From a bacterium (lineage in GTDB: Bacteria; Patescibacteriota; Microgenomatia; UBA1400; PJMF01): 33,155 bases of DNA. A program made the translations under genes and the position numbers. The notes beneath the pieces are model-generated. The model saw only the letters and a list, made by a program, of their open reading frames with translations. It searched no databases and was not told where the DNA came from. The stretch lies in contig OMJP01000042.1 in NCBI GenBank assembly GCA_900299405.1, forward strand, positions 1 through 33,155, in the 5' to 3' direction. Shown here piece by piece: positions 8,716 through 16,295 of the stretch (within the stretch, counting starts at the first letter, position 1; the number at the start of each line of letters is the position of its first letter).

Positions 8716-9078
8716 TTACAAGACAAAAGCTACAAAAGATTGGGCCATACCAATCAAGATTGAAGCCAAGAGAATCGAGAAAAACTGGTTGAGATGTACC
8801 CCCAGCACCACCATGTTGGTAATCTGGAAGCCAGGCACCAGATAGGTCACCAGCCATAGCAAGGCTACATTGATTACCACCGAGAACAACCCCAGAGTGA
8901 CGACGTTGATTGGTAGGAACAACAGCTTGACGATTGGGCGGACAAATTTATTGACCAGCACCATTACCAAACTGGCGATCACCAAGGTGGTCCAGTCACC
9001 GATATTGATGGTCGGTAAAAAGTAAGACAGAATCCAGAGAGAGGCAACAGTAACGATTAGGGGTTTGAGGAGTTTCAT
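8716..9078 (-). CDS. Phage-holin-IV-like (PF04020-type) small membrane protein
   Basis: This 120-aa protein consists almost entirely of four hydrophobic helices. The motif NKFVRPIVKLLFLPINVVTLGLFS, between helices 2 and 3, is typical of the four-TM 'phage holin superfamily IV' family. Despite the name, these are chromosomal bacterial membrane proteins of unknown role, and no phage genes are nearby. A good ribosome site (AAAAGGAAATCA before ATG) decides the start. A possible -10 TACGAT lies about 25 nt further up, so it may be transcribed apart from uvrC. Its stop is 40 nt before the 7TM gene, so it could also be read together with that operon. Confidence 0.85.
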   Translation of the reverse strand: MKLLKPLIVTVASLWILSYFLPTINIGDWTTLVIASLVMVLVNKFVRPIVKLLFLPINVVTLGLFSVVINVALLWLVTYLVPGFQITNMVVLGVHLNQFFSILLASILIGMAQSFVAFVL

Positions 9079-9131
9079 TGATTTCCTTTTGCTTGATTAA
9101 TTACTGTACATCGTAACATGTTTACTACCAC

Positions 9132-10436
9132 CTACTTCAAGAGCTGCTTGGTATGTCGCCTGGAGTATTGTTTTTTGGAAAAGCGGTGGGCTTCATCGCG
9201 GACCTGCTGTGCTAGCTTGAGGGCGGGATGATTCTTGTCCAGTTTTAGGACTTCGTAATCGATTTTTCTGCCATCCTGGTCGGTGGGAATGATGAGTCGG
9301 TCGGGATTCTTGGCAATGCCGATGACTGGGTTGTCCCACTGCCAATTGCTGAGAGCGGCTCTGATTTGTCCCTTTCCCCCATCGACAATGACGAGGTCGG
9401 GCTTGTCCCACTCGGGATGATTTTGCCTTCTCGCCAGCGCTTCTTTCATCATTTGGTAATCGTTGGGAGTGTCGAGAGTGATGATGTTGTAGAGTCGGTA
9501 TTCTTCTTTATCTGCCCGCCCATCGGTAAAAACCACCTGAGCTACAGCAGCGTTTTTTCCCTGAATATTACTGACATCGTAGCCCTCGATGCGCTTGAGC
9601 TTTTTGCTTTTCGGCCAGGCGAGGTAGGTTTGTAGGATTTTTTGTAGCTCCACCATGCCTTGTTGCGCTTGTTGCAAACCAAAGCTGGGTAGCACCAAAT
9701 CAGGCGACAGGCGGTATTGTTTACTAGTAACTTCTTCTATCAGTTGTACTCGCTCTTTATACAGCTGAGCCTTTTCAAATTGTTGCTTGTCGGCCGCCTG
9801 TTTCATTTTGGTGATTAAATCTTTGAGTACGACTTTCTTTTTGCCTCTTAAAAACAGAATTAGAGACTCGATGTTTTCCCGATAGTCTTTTTCGCTAATT
9901 TCACCAACGCAGGCTCCGGGACAGAGCTCCAGGTGGTGATAAAAACATGCCCGATCGCCATCAGGATCGCTGCACCAAGGGAAAATCTTACGGGCGATTT
10001 TTAGCACTTCGTTCAGTTTTACTCCGCTGGGAAAGGGTCCCAAGATCGTGCCTTTAGGTTTTTCTTTGACGAGGTCGGTTTTTCTTTTTTTCAAAACTCT
10101 GGGGAATTTTTCGGCAGTGATGACTAAATAAATCGGGGTTTTGTCATCTTTGAGTCTGATGTTGTAAAAAGGCTGATGGGCTCGAATCAACTCTGCCTCA
10201 ATCAACAGGGCTTCCAGCTCGCTGGACAAGATCTCGAACTCGACTTTTTCTGCAGTCTGCACCATTTTGGCGATGCGGTTGCTGAGGCGTTTCACCTGAG
10301 TATAGGTTTGTAATCTTTTCTTGAGATTTTTGGCTTTGCCGACGTAGAGAATATTATTTTTTTCGTCGAAGAACGAGTAAACTCCCGGCTCCGAGGGCCA
10401 AGAGGATGAAGCCCGCGCCCAAGCCAATGATGACAT
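9132..10436 (-). CDS. uvrC: Excinuclease ABC subunit C, short form
   Basis: The product is 434 aa from the ATG at 10436, which puts 16 residues before PGVY, as in other UvrC proteins. Residues about 17-95 are the GIY-YIG nuclease (PGVYSFF, ILYVGKAKNLKKRL) that makes the 3' incision. A short UVR segment lies around residues 200-230 for UvrB contact. The RNase H-like nuclease for the 5' incision shows YDVSNIQG, VDGGKGQ and RDEAHRF with its Asp, Asp and His residues. The protein ends right after that domain: the C-terminal helix-hairpin-helix pair of typical UvrC (about 600 aa) is missing. The first 83 nt overlap the transglutaminase gene in another frame, and no Shine-Dalgarno is seen, so translation is probably coupled. 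Confidence 0.95.
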   Translation of the reverse strand: MSSLAWARASSSWPSEPGVYSFFDEKNNILYVGKAKNLKKRLQTYTQVKRLSNRIAKMVQTAEKVEFEILSSELEALLIEAELIRAHQPFYNIRLKDDKTPIYLVITAEKFPRVLKKRKTDLVKEKPKGTILGPFPSGVKLNEVLKIARKIFPWCSDPDGDRACFYHHLELCPGACVGEISEKDYRENIESLILFLRGKKKVVLKDLITKMKQAADKQQFEKAQLYKERVQLIEEVTSKQYRLSPDLVLPSFGLQQAQQGMVELQKILQTYLAWPKSKKLKRIEGYDVSNIQGKNAAVAQVVFTDGRADKEEYRLYNIITLDTPNDYQMMKEALARRQNHPEWDKPDLVIVDGGKGQIRAALSNWQWDNPVIGIAKNPDRLIIPTDQDGRKIDYEVLKLDKNHPALKLAQQVRDEAHRFSKKQYSRRHTKQLLK

Positions 10437-12225
10437 ACGGTCTGGCGATGTATTGGACGAAGTACGGGGCGTTGGTGATGGTGGTGTCTTGTTCACTGAC
10501 TGTTCTTTCTCCGACTAGCACTTTGACATGGAGCTGATCTTCAGCTGGCCAGCCTCCCTGCGTATTATAGACAAAGATTGGCACGGTGGCTGACTGATAA
10601 GGCAGCAACGCTGATAACTGGTTGTTACCAAAGGTGCGGATTTGTGAGTTTTCTGCCGAGAGTTCGAAAGAAATATCATACCAGGCGGCTCCTGTGGGGT
10701 TATCTAGTTTGACTTCGTAAAAACCCGGCAAGGTAGACACAGCGGTTTCTCGAGGCAGAACTTTGGCACTGACGTCTGGTTGTTGGTTGGGAAACAGAGT
10801 GGCAAACTCCACTTCCAGACTTTTTTCTTGATGATCAGCAGTTTTGTAGGAGCCGGCAGGATATGGCAAAGTACTAGAGCGGCCATTGATTGCCAGCACG
10901 ATATGATTGAGGTCGAACTGGTTGAAGTAATCTACTCCGCCGGTGGTATTGCCCCAGGTCGGATCAACTGGTTGCCAGAGTTGTTTTTCTTCGTTCCAGT
11001 ATTCTGGCCAAGCATGCAGGATGTCGTCTACCAAACTGAGGGGACGCAAGGCACTGTTATTGGTGTGGGCATAGCCGCTGACTACTCTGGCGGGAATGTT
11101 GTTGGCTCTCGCCAGTGCCACAAACAGGTCAGAGAATTCTTGGCAGACAGCTAGCTCAGGATTTTCCAAAGCTGAGGCAGCGCCCAGTCTTTGCAGGTCT
11201 TCGACAGAATTTACTTCGGCATACTCCAGATTGTTGGTAACGTAGTTATAGATATCGCTGGGGGTGGTGTATTGTGCAGCCAGTTCTTTGATATTGGGGT
11301 CAGTGATTTCCCAGTATGGTTGGGGCAAGACGTGAAACTGCTGGGGTGGCGAGACGGGCACCATGCCATTCGGTTCGATGGTCAGCAAAGCCATGGCAGA
11401 GACAGAGACTGTTTGGGCAGTGTTGCCGCCCATATAAAAAGTGGCGATCCAGTTACCGTCTTCATCCAGCTCTATTTCTCTAGGTTTGGGATCGATGCTT
11501 TCGTAATTCATTCTTTGGTAGGGAGTGTCGGGCGGCAGCGCCACCTGCAGCAGTACTGGTTGGGAGTCGTTGTTTTCCAGGAAATATTTAAAGTCCATGG
11601 CAAAAATCTGCTGCCAGCCATAGATCGCAGACACACCCTCACCATGAAGATTGCTAAAAGTTAATCTGATTTGATTGCCGCTGTGATTGACAACGAAATT
11701 GTCTGAAGGCGTCACTCTGGTTGGTTGGCCGTAGTTCAGTGGAGTGGCCAAAGTGACTGTCACGGAGTCGTATTGCGAAGCATCGGCTTGTTTGGGTACC
11801 GCCACCTCCAGCACCTGCCCGTTGATTTGGGCCAGGTCAGGATTGAGATAAGTGATGGTGAACGTTCTGCTTTTTCCCTCCCCCACTAGTTGGTCATCAA
11901 AAGTGATACCGATATTGGTTTGGTTGTCGGTGTGGGTTACCTCGGCAGGAATTTCTCCCCCACTATCAGAAACTCTGACACTAGTGATGCTAGGAGAGCT
12001 AATTCTCAAACCATGACGACTGATGTAATAAGTGGGAGTGAGGTTCTCAATCGTGAAAGTATGCTGCACCAAAGTATCGCCATTGGTTTGGACCGTGTAG
12101 CTACTCTGCAGCGTATTGGCAAAGAATTTTTCCTGCGATTCCTGGGCGGAAATATTTTTAGAAACAGAAAAAATGAAGTAAAAAAATAAAAAAATTCCAA
12201 AAATAAATTTTATAGTTTTTTTCAT
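10354..12225 (-). CDS. Membrane-anchored extracellular transglutaminase-like protein
   Basis: A 623-aa protein. An N-terminal signal peptide (residues 1 to about 28, ending SAQ) is followed by beta-rich extracellular domains, then a transglutaminase-like core with the full triad C361 (LAVCQEF), H404 (LHAWPEYW) and D421 (PVDPTW). One more beta domain follows, and the protein ends with a single membrane helix and the stop-transfer RRKK. It should sit outside the cell, held by the C-terminal helix, and may act as a peptidase or cross-linker on surface proteins or peptidoglycan peptides. Its ATG follows the HAD stop codon directly with no gap, and its last 83 nt overlap uvrC. Its place inside a DNA-repair operon is unexpected. 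Confidence 0.9.
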   Translation of the reverse strand: MKKTIKFIFGIFLFFYFIFSVSKNISAQESQEKFFANTLQSSYTVQTNGDTLVQHTFTIENLTPTYYISRHGLRISSPSITSVRVSDSGGEIPAEVTHTDNQTNIGITFDDQLVGEGKSRTFTITYLNPDLAQINGQVLEVAVPKQADASQYDSVTVTLATPLNYGQPTRVTPSDNFVVNHSGNQIRLTFSNLHGEGVSAIYGWQQIFAMDFKYFLENNDSQPVLLQVALPPDTPYQRMNYESIDPKPREIELDEDGNWIATFYMGGNTAQTVSVSAMALLTIEPNGMVPVSPPQQFHVLPQPYWEITDPNIKELAAQYTTPSDIYNYVTNNLEYAEVNSVEDLQRLGAASALENPELAVCQEFSDLFVALARANNIPARVVSGYAHTNNSALRPLSLVDDILHAWPEYWNEEKQLWQPVDPTWGNTTGGVDYFNQFDLNHIVLAINGRSSTLPYPAGSYKTADHQEKSLEVEFATLFPNQQPDVSAKVLPRETAVSTLPGFYEVKLDNPTGAAWYDISFELSAENSQIRTFGNNQLSALLPYQSATVPIFVYNTQGGWPAEDQLHVKVLVGERTVSEQDTTITNAPYFVQYIARPYVIIGLGAGFILLALGAGSLLVLRRKK

Positions 12226-12858
12226 TTAAATAATCATGTCTTCCAACTCTTTAAAACCCGAAGCAACAAAAGTTGGTTGGTAGGTTTTCAAATCGTCTAA
12301 GTCATAATAAAGCTTATGCTCTGGAGGATAAATAAGCACAGAGTCTATGCCGGCATTTTTTGCCGCTCCCAGGTCTTTTCTTGAGTCACCAATCATGATC
12401 GCCAGCTCTTTTTCTCCGTTGAGAGCAGCCAGTCCTTTTTCAATAACTTCTGGATGGGGTTTGTGGTTTTCTACCTCATCTCCAGAGATCACAATATCAA
12501 AAAAATTGGTTAAATTATTATTCTCCAAACCATAGTCTAAGGTTATTCTTTCTGAACTAGATAGGACTGCCAGTTTTTTGTTGGGTCTCAGCTTATCTAG
12601 TAATTCTCTGGCCCCTTCGTAAAGCTCTACTTTTTTTAAATCTTCTTCAGCCTTTTTATCGATTTTTTCAAAAGTTTTTTTAACATCTAGGCCGTAGTAT
12701 TTTGGGGCTTCCCAGTCTCCGAAATGGAAAACTATTTCTTGATCAGTTGGAAAAACACCATGTTCTGCATAAACTTCCTTATAGGCATTCAGCCAAATTG
12801 GTAACGTTTGAGCCAAACACCCATCCCAGTCGAATAAAAAGTACTGGTAGTTTTTCAT
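12226..12858 (-). CDS. HAD-family phosphatase (phosphoglycolate phosphatase-like)
   Basis: A 210-aa HAD hydrolase of subfamily I. Motif I is FDWDGCLAQT (D10 nucleophile, D12 acid). A helical cap follows (about residues 15-85). Motif II is LAVLSSS, motif III lies in the NHKPHP region, and motif IV is GDSRKDLGAAKNAG. The form fits phosphoglycolate phosphatase or pyrophosphatase PpaX-like enzymes, acting on a small phosphorylated metabolite in the cytoplasm. A link to DNA repair (phosphoglycolate released from damaged ends) is possible given its position, but is inference. The start overlaps the uvrA stop as ATGA (4 nt), and its stop touches the ATG of the transglutaminase gene, so all are in one operon. 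Confidence 0.9.
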   Translation of the reverse strand: MKNYQYFLFDWDGCLAQTLPIWLNAYKEVYAEHGVFPTDQEIVFHFGDWEAPKYYGLDVKKTFEKIDKKAEEDLKKVELYEGARELLDKLRPNKKLAVLSSSERITLDYGLENNNLTNFFDIVISGDEVENHKPHPEVIEKGLAALNGEKELAIMIGDSRKDLGAAKNAGIDSVLIYPPEHKLYYDLDDLKTYQPTFVASGFKELEDMII

Positions 12859-15818
12859 TGCTTGAGCTCTTCTTTCAAATACTTCCCGGTATAAGTATCT
12901 TTTTTCGTCATTTCTTGTGGCGTGCCGGTGGCGACTACTTCTCCGCCCTGCTCGCCACCCTCTGGTCCGAGGTCGATGATCCAGTCAGCGTTTTTGATGA
13001 TGTCCAAGTTGTGTTCGATGACAATCACGCTGTTGTCCTGCTCCACTAGTGAGTGCAGTACATCAAGTAATTTTTGCACATCGGCAAAGTGAAGACCAGT
13101 AGTAGGTTCGTCCAGGAGATAAACCACGTGATCAGTAGTGCGGATGCTGAGCTCTCGGGCCAACTTCACTCTTTGTGACTCTCCTCCACTGAGCGTTGGT
13201 GCTGGTTGGCCCAGTTCTAGATAGCCCAAGCCAACGTCAACCAAGGTTTGTAGTTTATGTTGCAAAGTACCTTGTTGGAAAAACTCCAGTGCCTCTTCGA
13301 TGCTCATTTGCAGCACGTCGGCAATACTCTTGCCTTTATAAAGCACTTGGAGAGTTTCTTCGTTATAGCGTTTGCCATTACAGACATCGCAAGTGACATA
13401 AACATCAGGCAAAAACTGCATTTCGATTTTGATTTGCCCATCACCCTGACAAGTTTCACAGCGGCCGCCTTTGACGTTGAAACTGAAACGCCCTGGTTTG
13501 TAGCCACGAATGTTGGCTTCTTTGGTGTTGGCAAATATCTTGCGAATGTAATCAAAAACTTTGGTATAGGTGGCAGGGTTGGAGCGTGGGGTTTTGCCGA
13601 TTGGGCTTTGATCAATGAGTGTTACTCGTTTAGCGATATCAGGCACCATTAGCTGGTCGACGTGACCAGGAGTGGTATCGGTTTTGCGCTCTAGATGTTT
13701 CATCAGTTGCAGATACAAAGTGTCGTGCAGCAAGGTAGATTTCCCAGAACCGGACAAGCCGGTGATAGCGGTGAGCGAGCCTAGGGGAAAATCGACATCG
13801 ATTTCTTTGAGGTTGTGATGGCTGGCTCCCTTGATCGAAATTGAGCCTTTTGACCGCTTACCGCTGGCGGCTTCTTCTGGGTCAATGATTTTTCTTTCCT
13901 CATCGCTGTGATAAGTGACGTCTTTTTTGCGGGCTAAATATTTACCAGTGAGAGATTTGCTATTGGTGAGGATTTCTTTCGGTGTTCCTTCAGCCACAAT
14001 TTTGCCACCATGTTTACCTGCACCAGGACCAAAGTCGAAAATATAATCAGAGGACAGCATTACATCACGGTCGTGTTCCACCACAATGACGGTGTTGCCT
14101 TGGTCGCGGAGGTTTTTCAGGGTTTCTACCAGTCGATCGTTGTCGCGAGAATGTAGACCGATCGTGGGTTCATCGAGAATGTAGAGTACTCCTGTTAACC
14201 CCGTACCAATTTGGGAGGCCAAGCGAATTCGCTGTGCTTCTCCGCCAGCAAGGGTCGAAGCCTCACGGCTGAGGGTCAGGTAGTTCAGTCCCACAGAATT
14301 GAGAAACTGCAGCCGAGCAATAATTTCTTTGAGAATTGGTTCGCTGATTTCCTGCTCTTGTTCAGAAAGTTTTTTCTCCTGCTGTAATTCTTGATGCCAC
14401 TGCCAAGCTTTATGAATAGTTAGCTCACTAATCTCGGCGATGTTTTGTCCATCAATGGTGACTGCCAAGACTGCTGGCTTCAATCTGGCTCCGCTGCAGT
14501 CAGGACAGGTTTCTTTCTGCATGTACTGCTCGATCTCTTTGCGCATGTAATCGCTGTCGGTTTCCTGGTAACGGCGTTCGAGATTGTTGATAAAGCCTTC
14601 GAATTTTTCCTGAATAGTAGTCATTCGTCCTTGGCGGTTTTCACCATCGACTTTGTAAATTTTGTCGGAGCCGTGGAACAGAATTTGGTGAAACTCTTCA
14701 CTCATGTCTTTATAAGGTGTTTGGCGGAAATCATAGCCAGCATCAGCGACGACTTCTTGGACCAATCTCGCCCACCAAGTGTCATGTCCCATGGTGCGGG
14801 CGAAGGGAATAATTGCTCCTTCGCTGAGGGTGAGAGTGGGTGCCACGATGGCATCGGGATTGATTCTCAGTAGCGAGCCGAGACCGTTGCAAGTAGGACA
14901 GGCACCCTCGGGAGAGTTAAAAGAAAAGGCTCTGGGCTCGAGAGGTTTGAGGGAGATGCCACAGTGACTGCAGGCAAAGTTTTCGCTGAAGAGTCGATCT
15001 TCCATTTTCTTGGGCTTGGTGGGAAATTCGAGTGAATCGTCTTCCACAAAACTTATCACTGCCAGACCGGTTGATAGTTTCAAAGCCTCCTCTAAAGTCT
15101 GAGCCAAGCGTGATTTGAGGGTTTTGCGTTCTTTGCTATCTTGAAGCTGCTTTTTGCTGGTGCTGAGGCGATCGAGGATGACGTCGATACGGTGTTTATT
15201 GGTTTTGATCAGGCCAATGTTTTCGTTGATGTCGTAGACTTCCCCATCGATTCTCACGCGGCTATAGCCTTGTTTTTCTAAATTGGTCAGCAAGCCAGTG
15301 AACTCTCCTTTGCGGTTTTGCACCACTGGCGACAGCACCATAAAACGAGTGGGTTTGCTACCGGCTTTTTCGTCTAGTAACTCCATGATGTGGCCGACGA
15401 TCTGGTCGATACTTTGGTTGCTGACTTCTCTGCCACATTCCGGACAATGCGGATGACCGACGCGGGCGAACAATAATCTGAGGTAATCGTAAATTTCGGT
15501 AATGGTTCCCACGGTCGAGCGTGGGTTGTGAGAAGTGGTTTTTTGATCAATCGAGATCGCTGGTGATAGTCCTTCGATTTGGTCGACATCTGGCTTTTGC
15601 ATAATGCCCAAAAATTGGCGGGCATAAGAACTGAGTGACTCAACATAGCGGCGCTGTCCCTCGGCATAGAGGGTGTCAAAAGCCAAAGAAGTTTTGCCAC
15701 TACCAGATAGGCCGGTGAAGATTACCAGTTGGTTTTTCGGAATACTGAGAGAAATATCTTGGAGATTGTGCTCTCGAGCTCCGGAAACAATGATGTGGTC
15801 CAAAGAATTTTTTGCCAT
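12855..15818 (-). CDS. uvrA: Excinuclease ABC subunit A
   Basis: A 987-aa UvrA, slightly longer than the E. coli protein (940 aa). It has two ABC ATPase modules: TGLSGSGKTS (first Walker A) and TGLSGSGKST (second), with the Walker B stretches LDEPTIGLH and LDEPTTGLH. Zinc modules are visible as CPECG, as CSHCG paired with CPTCNGLG, and as CETCQGDG paired with CDVCNGKRYN. UvrA forms a dimer that finds bulky DNA lesions and loads UvrB. A TATAAT box (15833-15838) with a fair -35 gives a leader of about 8 nt. It is followed by the HAD, transglutaminase and uvrC genes in one tightly overlapped operon. No LexA-type operator was recognised. Confidence 0.98.
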   Translation of the reverse strand: MAKNSLDHIIVSGAREHNLQDISLSIPKNQLVIFTGLSGSGKTSLAFDTLYAEGQRRYVESLSSYARQFLGIMQKPDVDQIEGLSPAISIDQKTTSHNPRSTVGTITEIYDYLRLLFARVGHPHCPECGREVSNQSIDQIVGHIMELLDEKAGSKPTRFMVLSPVVQNRKGEFTGLLTNLEKQGYSRVRIDGEVYDINENIGLIKTNKHRIDVILDRLSTSKKQLQDSKERKTLKSRLAQTLEEALKLSTGLAVISFVEDDSLEFPTKPKKMEDRLFSENFACSHCGISLKPLEPRAFSFNSPEGACPTCNGLGSLLRINPDAIVAPTLTLSEGAIIPFARTMGHDTWWARLVQEVVADAGYDFRQTPYKDMSEEFHQILFHGSDKIYKVDGENRQGRMTTIQEKFEGFINNLERRYQETDSDYMRKEIEQYMQKETCPDCSGARLKPAVLAVTIDGQNIAEISELTIHKAWQWHQELQQEKKLSEQEQEISEPILKEIIARLQFLNSVGLNYLTLSREASTLAGGEAQRIRLASQIGTGLTGVLYILDEPTIGLHSRDNDRLVETLKNLRDQGNTVIVVEHDRDVMLSSDYIFDFGPGAGKHGGKIVAEGTPKEILTNSKSLTGKYLARKKDVTYHSDEERKIIDPEEAASGKRSKGSISIKGASHHNLKEIDVDFPLGSLTAITGLSGSGKSTLLHDTLYLQLMKHLERKTDTTPGHVDQLMVPDIAKRVTLIDQSPIGKTPRSNPATYTKVFDYIRKIFANTKEANIRGYKPGRFSFNVKGGRCETCQGDGQIKIEMQFLPDVYVTCDVCNGKRYNEETLQVLYKGKSIADVLQMSIEEALEFFQQGTLQHKLQTLVDVGLGYLELGQPAPTLSGGESQRVKLARELSIRTTDHVVYLLDEPTTGLHFADVQKLLDVLHSLVEQDNSVIVIEHNLDIIKNADWIIDLGPEGGEQGGEVVATGTPQEMTKKDTYTGKYLKEELKQ

Positions 15819-15832
15819 CAGAACGATCGTCC

Positions 15833-15861
15833 ATTATAGCGCTACTTCGGGAAAGTTTCGA
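15833..15861 (-). promoter_or_regulatory. Promoter of the uvrA-HAD-transglutaminase-uvrC operon
   Basis: On the minus strand there is TCGAAA (15856-15861), a 17-nt spacer and TATAAT (15833-15838). The start would be near 15826, 8 nt before the uvrA ATG. It lies in the 60-nt gap between uvrA and the unknown gene upstream. Confidence 0.55.
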
Positions 15862-15878
15862 GGGTTGGGAATAAGAAG

Positions 15879-16295
15879 TTAGCCACCGATTGGGTGTCTA
15901 TTGGCGCTTCTGTAGTTAGCTTTACCGATCAACGGAGATGGCTGATTGGTGACGCCGACATAATTTGCGACTTCATTGAGGTTTGCCAAGATTGCTGCCA
16001 GGAGAGTTTCGTTTCGGTTGATTCTTTTCCAAAGATACTCAGCAATAGCTCTCACAAAATCATCGTCTAATTTTTTTTCTATATGAGTGTTGATGTTTTT
16101 GATAATTAAGTATTTTTGCAGGGCATATTCTGCAGTAGAAGAAATCATCGCCACTTCATCGCTAACTCTTCGGGAAATCTCGGCCATATGACTCCTGCCG
16201 ACCGGGTTTTGTTGCGCTCTTCTAAAGGCTTCAAAGATTTGTTCTTGTGGGGTTGGTTGATTTTCTGACGCCATCAATATCTCAAATACTATCAC
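15879..16295 (-). CDS. Conserved-looking helical protein of unknown function
   Basis: A 138-aa protein that I do not recognise. It is soluble, mostly helical and charged in the middle, with a Gly/Pro-rich tail (ends ANRHPIGG). The start used is a GTG at 16295 that overlaps the uvrB TGA stop as GTGA, a typical coupled arrangement. An ATG at 16274 would give a 131-aa form (MASENQPTPQ). It sits between uvrB and uvrA on the same strand, so it may be co-translated with uvrB. No motif of a nuclease, ATPase or DNA-binding domain is evident. Confidence 0.65.
   Translation of the reverse strand: MIVFEILMASENQPTPQEQIFEAFRRAQQNPVGRSHMAEISRRVSDEVAMISSTAEYALQKYLIIKNINTHIEKKLDDDFVRAIAEYLWKRINRNETLLAAILANLNEVANYVGVTNQPSPLIGKANYRSANRHPIGG

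Noticed and set aside
8716-9078. Prophage signal from the holin-like protein
   Set aside because: The family is widespread in bacterial chromosomes, and no lysin, integrase or structural phage gene is nearby.
10437-10496. Longer UvrC start at 10496
   Set aside because: The added 20 residues are Pro/Thr/Ser-rich, unlike any UvrC N-terminus, and lie deeper in the transglutaminase gene; the ATG at 10436 gives the normal distance to PGVY.
11191-11664. 157-codon plus-strand frame inside the transglutaminase gene
   Set aside because: It is antisense to a well-supported gene, with no promoter, ribosome site or known motif. The same holds for frames at 14445-14873, 16850-17531, 24318-24737 and 26850-27491.
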